60,314 bases of DNA, from contig NZ_CYPR01000096.1 of the NCBI RefSeq assembly GCF_001408515.1, positions 70 to 60,383 on the forward strand, given 5' to 3'. The translations under genes and the position numbers were made by a program. The notes under the pieces are model-generated. The model was not told the DNA's origin and ran no database searches. It saw only the letters and a list, made by a program, of their open reading frames with translations. Of this stretch, positions 17,760 through 25,619 are shown one piece after another. Within the stretch, counting starts at the first letter, position 1. The number at the start of each line of letters is the position of its first letter. This stretch comes from Jannaschia seosinensis (GTDB lineage: Bacteria > Pseudomonadota > Alphaproteobacteria > Rhodobacterales > Rhodobacteraceae).

Positions 17760-18683
17760 TCAGCTCCGGTTGGGGCGGTCGAGGACGGATTTGCCGAAGA
17801 GCGAGGCCACGAAATCCACCATCAGGAGCGCCGTGCGCCCCCGCTCGTCGAGGAAGGGGTTCAGCTCGGCGAGGTCGAGCGAGGTGACGCGGCCGCTGTC
17901 ATGTAGCCATTCCATCACCAGATGCGCTTCGCGGAAGGTCGCCCCGCCGGGGACGGTGGTGCCGACGGCGGGCGCGATGGCGGGGTCGAGGAAGTCGACG
18001 TCGAAGCTGACATGGAGATGGCCGTCCGCGGCCTCCACCCGGTCGAGAAAGGCGCGCAGAGGCGTGGCGAGGCCATGCTCGTCGATGGCGCGCATGTCGG
18101 TCACGTCGATCGGGCTCGCCGCCAGCGCGGCTTTTTCGTACGGATCGACGGAGCGCAGGCCGATCATGCAGATATTGGCCGGATCGACGGCGGCGGGCAG
18201 GTCGGGAAATTGCGGGGCGAAATCGGACCGCCCGGTGAAATAGGCGACCGGCGTGCCGTGCAGATTGCCCGATTCGGTGCTGACAAAATCGTGGATGTCG
18301 GGGTGGGCGTCGAGCCACAGCACGAAGAGCGGCTTGCCCGCCGCCTCGGCGCGCGCGGCCATTGCCGGAACGGTGCCCGCGGCCATCAGGTGATCGCCGC
18401 CCATGAAGATCGGCGTGGCGTCGGCGGCGACGCGGTTCCCCGCCTCCTGCAGCGCCCGGACCCAGCCCGCGCAGAGGTCGAGGTCGCGGATCGCGGGGTT
18501 GTCGGTCGGCTTCACTTCGGCGGCGATGGGGGCGACATCGCCGGCATCGGTGACGTCGTGGCCCAGTTCCCGCAAGGCGCGGGCCAGCCCGGCGGTGCGC
18601 AACGCATCCGGCCCCATCAGGCAGCCGCGGCGCCATGCGCCGGTTTCGACGGGTGCGCCGATCAAGGTGATGTCTCGGGTCAT
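17760..18683 (-). CDS. rocF: Arginase
   Basis: This 307-residue manganese enzyme hydrolyses L-arginine to ornithine and urea. The ureohydrolase metal motifs are MGGDHLMAAG near residue 100, LDAHPDIHD near 125 and SFDVDFLDPAIAPAVGTTVP near 225. The N-terminal IGAPVETGAWRRGCLMGPDA is characteristic of arginases, rather than agmatinases. It heads a two-gene operon with ornithine cyclodeaminase and is divergent from an Lrp/AsnC regulator that probably controls it. Confidence 0.94.
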   Translation of the reverse strand: MTRDITLIGAPVETGAWRRGCLMGPDALRTAGLARALRELGHDVTDAGDVAPIAAEVKPTDNPAIRDLDLCAGWVRALQEAGNRVAADATPIFMGGDHLMAAGTVPAMAARAEAAGKPLFVLWLDAHPDIHDFVSTESGNLHGTPVAYFTGRSDFAPQFPDLPAAVDPANICMIGLRSVDPYEKAALAASPIDVTDMRAIDEHGLATPLRAFLDRVEAADGHLHVSFDVDFLDPAIAPAVGTTVPGGATFREAHLVMEWLHDSGRVTSLDLAELNPFLDERGRTALLMVDFVASLFGKSVLDRPNRS

Positions 18684-18747
18684 CGGGGTCTCCGGCTTGT
18701 CGGTTCGGGGTAATTTCGGGTGCTGGACCGGCAGGTGGAAGGCGGAT

Positions 18748-18776
18748 TATTGTCCAAAGCGGGCGAAGTATCGTCC
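18748..18776. promoter_or_regulatory. Candidate Lrp/AsnC operator repeats
   Basis: In the 118-base arginase/regulator intergenic region two near-identical octamers, TATTGTCC and TATCGTCC, start exactly 21 bases apart, that is two helical turns. Such phasing suits binding of an Lrp-type dimer or octamer. This is inferred from spacing and context only. Confidence 0.35.
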
Positions 18777-18801
18777 GGATTGGTCATGCAGGGTGCGCAG
18801 A

Positions 18802-19224
18802 ATGGACGATCTCGATCACCGCCTTCTCGCCGCGCTCGCCAAGGACGGGCGGGCCAGCGTGTCGGCGCTGGCCGCCTTGCTGGGGGTGACGCGGGCAACG
18901 GTGCGGGCGCGGATGGACCGGCTTGTGCAGGCGGGCGAGATCCTGGGCTTTCGCGCCGTGCTCAAGGGCGACGTGGCCGACCGGCCGGTGCGCGGCATCG
19001 TCCTGATCGAGATCGAAGGGATGGGCGCGGCGCGGGTGTCGCGCATGCTGGGCGCGATGCCGGAGGTGGAGGCGGTGCATTCCACCCATGGCCGCTGGGA
19101 TCTCGTGGCCGAGCTTGGCGCCGAAACACTTGAGGCGCTCGACGCCGTGCTCAACCGGATCCGCCGGATCGACGGCGTGTCGCGCAGCGAGACGAGCCTC
19201 TATCTCTCGACCCGCCGCGCCTGA
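18802..19224 (+). CDS. Lrp/AsnC family transcriptional regulator
   Basis: This 140-residue regulator has an N-terminal winged helix-turn-helix (DHRLLAALAKDGRASVSALA, then LLGVTRATVRARMDRL) and a C-terminal RAM ligand-binding domain (IVLIEIEGMGAARVSRML through VHSTHGRWDLVAEL). It is divergent from the arginase-cyclodeaminase operon. By analogy with ArgR/AsnC-type regulators beside rocF-arcB in related bacteria, it likely senses arginine or ornithine. It is slightly shorter than typical Lrp because the last helix is short. Confidence 0.92.
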   Translation: MDDLDHRLLAALAKDGRASVSALAALLGVTRATVRARMDRLVQAGEILGFRAVLKGDVADRPVRGIVLIEIEGMGAARVSRMLGAMPEVEAVHSTHGRWDLVAELGAETLEALDAVLNRIRRIDGVSRSETSLYLSTRRA

Positions 19225-19256
19225 GGGACGGGCGCGAAGCCCGACCCGCCCGGGCG

Positions 19257-19745
19257 TCAGAGTTCCGCCAGAAGCGCCTCGCCACCGGATGCCTCGCACA
19301 CGCCCGGACCTTCCTCGACATGCAGGGTGCGGACCACGCCGTCCTCGACGATCGCGGCATAGCGGCGCGAGCGGTTGATCAGGCCCGCCGGCGGATGGGA
19401 GAATTCCATCCCCATGGCGCGGGTGAACGTCGCCTCCGGATCGGACAGCATCACGAGCCCCGCATCGTCCGCGCCGGTCTGCGCGGCCCAGGCCTTCATC
19501 ACGAACGGGTCGTTGACCGCGACGCAGATGATCGTGTCGACGCCCTTGGCGGCGAATTCGTCCTTGGTGCGGATGAAGCTGGGCAGATGGGCGGTCGTGC
19601 AGGTGCCGGTGAAGGCGCCGGGCAAGGCGAAGAGCGCCACGGTCTTGCCCGCGACGATCTCCGATAGCGCGACGGGTTCGGGCCCCTCGGCGCCATCGCG
19701 CAGGAGCGTGGCGTCGGGCAGCCTGTCGCCGGTTGAGATGGTCAT
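19257..19745 (-). CDS. Peroxiredoxin (Prx5-type)
   Basis: This 162-residue thiol peroxidase reduces hydroperoxides in the cytosol. The peroxidatic cysteine lies in LPGAFTGTCTTAHLPSF near residue 48; the family norm has Pro where this has the second Gly. A second cysteine, possibly resolving, lies near the C-terminus in GPGVCEASGGEALL. GMEFSHPPAGLINRSRRYAA is the conserved Prx5 stretch around the active-site Arg. The start used is the ATG giving MTISTGDRLPD. It is divergent from the flavoprotein reductase gene, 114 bases apart. Confidence 0.93.
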   Translation of the reverse strand: MTISTGDRLPDATLLRDGAEGPEPVALSEIVAGKTVALFALPGAFTGTCTTAHLPSFIRTKDEFAAKGVDTIICVAVNDPFVMKAWAAQTGADDAGLVMLSDPEATFTRAMGMEFSHPPAGLINRSRRYAAIVEDGVVRTLHVEEGPGVCEASGGEALLAEL

Positions 19746-19859
19746 GTGCGGAACTCCTCGGGTTTGCGGATCGTCGGGCGGGGATATAGCGTCCCGGCTG
19801 ATGTCCGGCCATACGTCTCGTCGCAGGCCGGGCCCCCGCCCGACAGTCACGGAGAGCCC

Positions 19860-21056
19860 ATGGATCATATCGCCGTCATCGGTGCCGGACAGGCCGGCGC
19901 GACGCTGGTCGAGACGCTGCGCAAGCGCGGCTATGAGGGGCGCCTGAGCCTTTGGGGGGCGGAGCCGGACCTGCCGTATCAGCGGCCGCCGCTGTCCAAG
20001 GGCTACCTGCTCGACGAGATGGGGCGCGAGCGGCTGCACCTGCGGCCCCGATCGTTCTACGAGGAGCGTGCGGTCGAGCTGCATCTCGGGGCGCCGGTCG
20101 CGGCGCTGGATCCGGCGGCGCGGACCCTGACCGGGCCGGCGGGGGAGACCGCCTTCGACGCGGCCATCCTCGCCACCGGTTCGCGCGCGAATGTCCTGCC
20201 GGCGCGCTGCACGGGGGGGCTGACGGGGCACCATGTGATCCGCACGCTGGCCGATATCGACGCGTTACGCCCCGAAGTCCTGCCCGGCCGGCGGATGCTG
20301 GTGGTGGGCGGCGGCTATATCGGGCTGGAGGCGGCGGCGGTGGCGCGCAGGATCGGGCTGGAAGTGACGCTGGTGGAGCTCAACATGCGCCTGCTGTCGC
20401 GCGTGGCCTGCGCGGCGACCGCCGATTGGTTCCGGGCGCTGCACCGCGATCACGGGGTCGATATCCGCGAGGGGGTCGGGCTCGACACTCTCATCGGTGA
20501 CGGCCGGATCGAGGGCGCACGCCTGACCGACGGGACCGAGCTGGCGGTGGATGTGGTGGTCGCGGGGATCGGCGCGCGGCCCGACACCGCACTGGCCGGG
20601 GCGGCGGGCCTGACAATCGAAGACGGCGTGGCAGTGGACGAGTACGGGCGCACATCGGCCGCAGGGATCTGGGCCGCGGGGGATTGCTGCTCCTTCCCGT
20701 GGCGCGGGCGGCGCATCCGGCTGGAAAGCGTGCCGCATGCGATCCATCAGGCGGAGGTGGTCGCGGCGAACGTGCTGGGTGCGGAGATGCCGTACGAGGC
20801 GAAGCCGTGGTTCTGGTCCGATCAATATGACGTGAAGCTTCAGATCGCGGGCCTCAACGAAGGCTTCGACGAGGTCGTGACGCGCGACGGGGAGGGGCGG
20901 TCGCACTGGTACTTTGCCGGCGATACGCTTCTGGCCGTGGACGCGATGAACGACCCGCGCGCCTACATGGTGGGCAAGCGCCTGATCGAGGCGGGGCGCT
21001 CGCCGGACCGTGCGGCGGTGGCGGACGGGTCCGTGCCGATCAAGTCGCTGCTGTGA
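19860..21056 (+). CDS. FAD-dependent ferredoxin/rubredoxin reductase-type oxidoreductase
   Basis: This 398-residue flavoprotein resembles putidaredoxin/rhodocoxin reductases, which pass electrons from NAD(P)H to a small iron-sulfur protein. It has an N-terminal FAD Rossmann motif (VIGAGQAGATLVETLR), the PYQRPPLSKGYL motif typical of this group, a second NAD motif (VVGGGYIGLEAAAVARR, near residue 145) and the FAD-binding GIWAAGDCCSF near 270. A reductase C-terminal domain follows. No ferredoxin or P450 gene is nearby. Its stop overlaps the rsmD start. Confidence 0.9.
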   Translation: MDHIAVIGAGQAGATLVETLRKRGYEGRLSLWGAEPDLPYQRPPLSKGYLLDEMGRERLHLRPRSFYEERAVELHLGAPVAALDPAARTLTGPAGETAFDAAILATGSRANVLPARCTGGLTGHHVIRTLADIDALRPEVLPGRRMLVVGGGYIGLEAAAVARRIGLEVTLVELNMRLLSRVACAATADWFRALHRDHGVDIREGVGLDTLIGDGRIEGARLTDGTELAVDVVVAGIGARPDTALAGAAGLTIEDGVAVDEYGRTSAAGIWAAGDCCSFPWRGRRIRLESVPHAIHQAEVVAANVLGAEMPYEAKPWFWSDQYDVKLQIAGLNEGFDEVVTRDGEGRSHWYFAGDTLLAVDAMNDPRAYMVGKRLIEAGRSPDRAAVADGSVPIKSLL

Positions 21057-21595
21057 GGATCGTGGGCGGTGAATGGCGCGGGCGGCGGCTGGCCTCGGTC
21101 GGTGCGGGGGATGCGGCGGCGCATCTGCGGCCGACCTCCGACCGGGTGCGCGAGGCGGTCTTCAACCTGCTGATCAATTCGCACGGCCTCGACCTCGCGG
21201 GGCTGCGCGTGCTCGACGTGTTCGCGGGCACCGGGGCGCTGGGATTCGAGGCGCTGAGCCGGGGGGCGGGGTCGCTGACCTGCATCGAGCAGGGGCGGCG
21301 GTCGCTGGCGGTGCTGCGCGAGAATGCCGCGCTTTTGTCGGCGGCGCCGCGGATCGTCGCACGCGATGCGCGGCGGCCGGGGCCGGGGGTGCCGCATGAC
21401 CTCGTGTTTCTCGATCCGCCCTACGGCAAGGGGTTGGGCGAGGCCGCGATGGAGGCGCTGAGCGGTGGCGGCTGGATCGCGCCCGGCGCGACCATCGTCT
21501 GGGAGGAGCGCGATGCGCCAAATCCGGGCGATCTGGAGGTGCTGGATCAGCGCCGCTACGGCGACACCGTCATCACGCTGGCGCGGGCGCCATGA
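21053..21595 (+). CDS. rsmD: 16S rRNA (guanine(966)-N(2))-methyltransferase
   Basis: RsmD methylates G966 of 16S rRNA in assembled small subunits. The 180-residue protein shows the N-terminal RIVGGEWRGRRL, the SAM motif VLDVFAGTGALGFEALSRGA near residue 48 and the catalytic FLDPPYGKG near 122. The gene starts with GTG, which overlaps the preceding TGA (GTGA), implying translational coupling to the flavoprotein. Confidence 0.95.
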   Translation: MRIVGGEWRGRRLASVGAGDAAAHLRPTSDRVREAVFNLLINSHGLDLAGLRVLDVFAGTGALGFEALSRGAGSLTCIEQGRRSLAVLRENAALLSAAPRIVARDARRPGPGVPHDLVFLDPPYGKGLGEAAMEALSGGGWIAPGATIVWEERDAPNPGDLEVLDQRRYGDTVITLARAP

Positions 21596-21610
21596 CGGGA
21601 CCTGCGCGCC

Positions 21611-22633
21611 TCACTCGGCTGCCTCTTCCATCGCGGCCTGCGCATCCTCGACCAGGGTGGCGCCCTCGAAGCCCTTGGCGTCCATCTCCGTGATCCAGTC
21701 GGCGGTGACGGCGTCGCCCAAGGCCGCGATTTCCGCCGTCACCTTGGGCGACAGAATCGCGATCTGGTTGCCGGAGGCGATCATCGCCTCGCGCCCGAGC
21801 GCGTCGCCCGTGTCATGCGCCCGCCCGGCCCAAGCCGCGGCCATGGCGCCGGAATTGGCGTCGATGACGGCGCGCAATTCGGGGTCCAGCCCCTCGTAGA
21901 CGTCGCGGTTCATCGCCCAGAGGAAATACAGGTTGTAGAGCGACCGGTCGCCCGCCACGTCGGTATGGCTGTCGGTCAGCTCGTCCAGCTTCAGCGACGG
22001 CGCCTGTTCCCAGGTGATGACACCTCCGTCGAGCACGCCCTTGGCCAGCGCCTCCGGGAAGGCGGGAACGGGCATGCCCACGGGGTTCGCCCCCATCCGG
22101 TCCAGAAGCTGCGTCGCCATGCGGGACGGGCCGCGCAGGTTGAGGCCGGCGAAATCCGCCAGATCCTCGGGCGCCGCGCCCTTTTTGTGCACGAGGCCGG
22201 GGCCGTGCATATGCGCGGTGACGACGTGGACATCCTCGAAATCGTCCATCAGGTGCCGTTGGGTATAATCCCACGCCGCGACGGAGGCCGCCTCGGCGGA
22301 TTTCGGCGTCATGAAGGGCAGCTCCAGCGCCTCGGCCTCGGGAAAGCGGCCCGGCTGGTAGCCCGGGATCACCCAGCCGCCATCGACCGCGCCGTCGGCG
22401 ATCAGGTCGTACATGTTCTCCGCCGAGCCGCCGAGTTGCATGAACGGATAGATCTCGACCGCGATGCGGCCGTCCGACTGCGCCTCGATCGCGTCGGCCC
22501 ACGGCTGCATGAAATAGGTCGGGTTGGCCGAGGCGGGATTGACGAAGTGCTGGAAGCGCAGCGTCACCTCGGGTTCGGCCAGCGCGGGCGTGGCGCAGAA
22601 CGCGGCCAGGGTCATCGTGCGGAGGATGGCCAT
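21611..22633 (-). CDS. TRAP transporter substrate-binding protein (DctP family), orphan
   Basis: This 340-residue periplasmic binding protein has a signal peptide (MAILRTMTLAAFCATPALA) and the DctP fold: LRFQHFVNPASANP, a QSDGRIAVEIYPFMQLGG strand pair near residue 52, and the signature FAGLNLRGPSRMATQLLDRM near 165, including the ligand-binding Arg. A VITWEQAPSLKLDEL stretch lies near 207. TRAP importers take up C4-dicarboxylates and other organic acids, but no dctQ or dctM membrane gene is in the window, so its partner must lie elsewhere. Confidence 0.92.
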   Translation of the reverse strand: MAILRTMTLAAFCATPALAEPEVTLRFQHFVNPASANPTYFMQPWADAIEAQSDGRIAVEIYPFMQLGGSAENMYDLIADGAVDGGWVIPGYQPGRFPEAEALELPFMTPKSAEAASVAAWDYTQRHLMDDFEDVHVVTAHMHGPGLVHKKGAAPEDLADFAGLNLRGPSRMATQLLDRMGANPVGMPVPAFPEALAKGVLDGGVITWEQAPSLKLDELTDSHTDVAGDRSLYNLYFLWAMNRDVYEGLDPELRAVIDANSGAMAAAWAGRAHDTGDALGREAMIASGNQIAILSPKVTAEIAALGDAVTADWITEMDAKGFEGATLVEDAQAAMEEAAE

Positions 22634-22777
22634 GATCGGGCCCCCATATCTGTCGGTGAAGCCGACTACCTAGTGTCGGGATCCCGTCGATTGAAGGCGT
22701 CGCGCACAAATGAGTCGCAGGAAAAGCTGGCCGTCGACTCTTGCCCCGTGACTCAGGCTGTGGGATCCGTGCACCCC

Positions 22778-24811
22778 ATGCCTGCGCCCGCCGAACTTCT
22801 CTCCACCATCTTCGGATTCGACGCCTTCCGCCCGGGACAGGCGGAGATCGTGGAGGCCGTGACGGCGGGCCATGACGTGCTGGCCATCATGCCCACGGGC
22901 GGCGGCAAGTCGCTGTGCTACCAGCTTCCGGCGCTGAGCCGCGACGGGCTGACGGTGGTGATTTCGCCGCTGATCGCGTTGATGCGCGACCAGGTGCGGG
23001 CGCTGACGGCGGCGGGCGTCTCGGCGGGTGCGCTGACATCCGGCAACACGGAGGAGGAGACTTCTGCGGTCTGGCAGGCGATCGAGGCGGGCGAGCTGAA
23101 GCTGCTTTATATCGCGCCGGAGCGTCTGGCCTCGGGCGGGACGGAGCGGATGCTGAAGCGCGCGAACTGCTCGCTGATCGCCGTGGACGAGGCGCATTGC
23201 GTCAGCCAGTGGGGCCACGATTTCCGGCCCGATTACCTGCGGATCGGCGGGTTGCGCCGCGCGCTCGACGTGCCGCTGGCGGCCTTCACCGCGACGGCCG
23301 ATGCCGAGACCCGCGAGGAAATCGCGCGGCGGCTGTTCGACGGGGAGCCGGAGGTCTTCCTGCACGGGTTCGACCGGCCGAACATCACCCTGCGGTTTCA
23401 GCCCAAGGACCAGCCGCGCCGCCAGATCCTGTCCTTCGCCGCCGCCCGCAAGGGCCAGTCGGGCATCGTCTATTGCGGCACCCGCGCCAAGACCGAAGGG
23501 CTTGCCAAGGCGCTTCGCGACGACGGGCACGCCGCCTGCCACTATCACGCCGGGATGGAGGCCGACGAGCGACGCAATGTCGAAACCCGCTTCCAGCAGG
23601 AGGACGGGCTGATCGTCGTGGCCACCGTCGCCTTCGGGATGGGAATCGACAAGCCGGATATCCGCTGGGTCGCGCATGCCGACCTGCCGAAATCGATCGA
23701 GGCCTATTATCAGGAGATCGGCCGCGCCGGCCGCGATGGGGCGCCGGCCGATACGCTGACGCTGTTCGGGGCGGACGACATCCGGTTCCGCCGCCAGCAG
23801 ATCGACGAGGGGCTGGCCCCACCGGAGATGAAGTCGGCCGATCACGGGCGGCTGAACGCGCTGCTCGGGCTGGCCGAGGCGCAGCGGTGTCGGCGAATGG
23901 CGCTCCTGCGCTATTTCGGCGAGACGGCGGACCCTTGCGGCAATTGCGATCTGTGCGAGGCGCCGCCCGAATTGTTCGACGCCACGACGGAGGTGCGCAA
24001 GGCGCTGTCGGCGATGCTGCGCACGGAGGAGCGGTTCGGCATCGGTCACCTGATCGACGTACTGCGCGGCACGGGAACCGACAAGACGCGGCGTTTCGGC
24101 CATGAGGATCTGCCCACCTGGGGCGTCGGTGCGGAGACGCCCAAGCATCAGTGGCAGGCGATTTTCCGGCAGATGATGGGGCTCGACCTCGTGCGCCCGG
24201 ACGCGGAGCGGCATGGCGCGCTGCGCATGACCGATCCGGCGCGGCCGATCCTGCGCGGCGAGGAAAGCGTCACGCTGCGGCGCGACACGATCCGCCGGGC
24301 GGAGCGGCGTCCCGCGGTCAAGCAGCTTGTCGGGGAGGAGGACGCGCCGCTCCTGTCGGCGCTCAAGGCCAGGCGGCGCGCGCTGGCCGAGGCGCAGGGC
24401 GTGCCCGCCTACGTGGTTTTCACCGACCGCACCCTGATCGAGATGGCCGAGACGCGGCCCGAGACGCTCGATGCGATGGCGCGGGTGGGGGGCGTGGGCG
24501 CGACCAAGCTGCAGCGCTACGGCGCGACCTTCCTGTCGGTCATCACGGGCGACGCGCCCGAAGCCCCGCACCCCGCCCGCCGGAAGCTCGCCGGGCGGAC
24601 GGAGGGCGCAATCTATGACCGCCTGCTGTCGGTGCAGAACGATCTCGCGCGCGGCGAGACCGGGCACGACAAGCCGATGTCGTGCTCTTCGGCGCAGCTT
24701 GCGAAGGTGGCGCGTGCGCCGGCCGATCCCGACGCCGTGGCGCGCATCATCGGCGACCGGCATGCGGCGCGGTTCGGCGCGGCCTTCGTGGACGTTCTGC
24801 GCGAGAATTGA
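22778..24811 (+). CDS. recQ: ATP-dependent DNA helicase RecQ
   Basis: RecQ is a 3'-5' superfamily 2 helicase used in recombination and fork repair. The 677-residue protein has helicase motifs FRPGQAEIVEA, MPTGGGKSLCYQLPA (Walker A, near residue 45), AVDEAHCVSQWGHDFRPDYL (DEAH box) and YYQEIGRAGRDG (motif VI). It then has a zinc-binding cluster (CRRMALLRYF ... CGNCDLC near 375-392), an RQC winged helix and a C-terminal HRDC domain (VPAYVVFTDRTLIEMAE). The ATG used matches the family start; the ribosome site is weak. yaaA follows 46 bases later on the same strand. Confidence 0.96.
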   Translation: MPAPAELLSTIFGFDAFRPGQAEIVEAVTAGHDVLAIMPTGGGKSLCYQLPALSRDGLTVVISPLIALMRDQVRALTAAGVSAGALTSGNTEEETSAVWQAIEAGELKLLYIAPERLASGGTERMLKRANCSLIAVDEAHCVSQWGHDFRPDYLRIGGLRRALDVPLAAFTATADAETREEIARRLFDGEPEVFLHGFDRPNITLRFQPKDQPRRQILSFAAARKGQSGIVYCGTRAKTEGLAKALRDDGHAACHYHAGMEADERRNVETRFQQEDGLIVVATVAFGMGIDKPDIRWVAHADLPKSIEAYYQEIGRAGRDGAPADTLTLFGADDIRFRRQQIDEGLAPPEMKSADHGRLNALLGLAEAQRCRRMALLRYFGETADPCGNCDLCEAPPELFDATTEVRKALSAMLRTEERFGIGHLIDVLRGTGTDKTRRFGHEDLPTWGVGAETPKHQWQAIFRQMMGLDLVRPDAERHGALRMTDPARPILRGEESVTLRRDTIRRAERRPAVKQLVGEEDAPLLSALKARRRALAEAQGVPAYVVFTDRTLIEMAETRPETLDAMARVGGVGATKLQRYGATFLSVITGDAPEAPHPARRKLAGRTEGAIYDRLLSVQNDLARGETGHDKPMSCSSAQLAKVARAPADPDAVARIIGDRHAARFGAAFVDVLREN

Positions 24812-24857
24812 AGCGGACCGCCGCCATGTCAGGCGCCGCGAATGAGAGGAAACCGCC

Positions 24858-25619
24858 ATGCTCACCGTCATCTCGCCCGCCAAGACGCTCGACCTCGACC
24901 CGGTCGATGCGGAGGCGAGCGCGCCGCGTTTCGCCGACGAGACCGACAATCTGGTGCGGACGGCGCGGCGGCAGGGCATTTCGGGATTGCAGAGCCTCAT
25001 GTCGATTTCCGAAAAGCTCGCCCGGCTGAACCGCGACCGCTTTCGCGACTTCGACATCGCGCAGAGCAAGCCCGCGATCTTCGCCTTCGCGGGCGACACC
25101 TATACCGGGCTCGATGCCACGACCCTCTCGGCGGATGCGCTGCGCCAGGCGCAGGGGCATCTGCGGATATTGTCGGGTCTCTACGGGCTTTTGCGGCCGC
25201 TGGATGCGATTCGGCCCTACCGGCTGGAAATGGGAGCGCGCCTGCCGACGCGGCGGGGGCGGGACCTCTATGCCTTCTGGGGCGATGCCCTGGCCGAGGC
25301 GCTGAACGCGGATGCGGCGGCGGCGGGGACGGAGACGCTCGTGAACTGCGCAAGCCGGGAGTATTTTGCCGCCGCGGACCGCCCGTCCTTGCGCCTGCGG
25401 GTGGTTACGCCGACCTTTCTCGAGGACCGGCCGGGCGGCCCGAAGATCGTAAGCTTTCAAGCCAAGCGCGCGCGGGGGGCGATGGCGCGGTTCCTCCTCG
25501 AGAACCGGTTGAGCGATCCCGACGATCTGCGCGGCTTCGAGGCCGGCGGCTACCGGTGGCAGGCGGACCGCTCGACGCCCGACGCCCCGGTTTTTCTGCG
25601 CGCCGCCGAGGCGGCCTGA
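24858..25619 (+). CDS. yaaA: Peroxide stress protein YaaA
   Basis: YaaA lowers free iron and limits oxidative DNA damage under hydrogen peroxide in E. coli. The 253-residue protein shows the family N-terminus MLTVISPAKTLDLD, FAFAGDTYTGLDA near residue 76, LSGLYGLLRPLDAIRPYRLE near 105 and the C-terminal VSFQAKRARGAMARFL. Pairing with recQ on one strand fits a DNA-damage/oxidative-stress role. A clear AGAGGA precedes the ATG. Its stop abuts the stop of the convergent HlyD gene (TGATCA). Confidence 0.95.
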   Translation: MLTVISPAKTLDLDPVDAEASAPRFADETDNLVRTARRQGISGLQSLMSISEKLARLNRDRFRDFDIAQSKPAIFAFAGDTYTGLDATTLSADALRQAQGHLRILSGLYGLLRPLDAIRPYRLEMGARLPTRRGRDLYAFWGDALAEALNADAAAAGTETLVNCASREYFAAADRPSLRLRVVTPTFLEDRPGGPKIVSFQAKRARGAMARFLLENRLSDPDDLRGFEAGGYRWQADRSTPDAPVFLRAAEAA

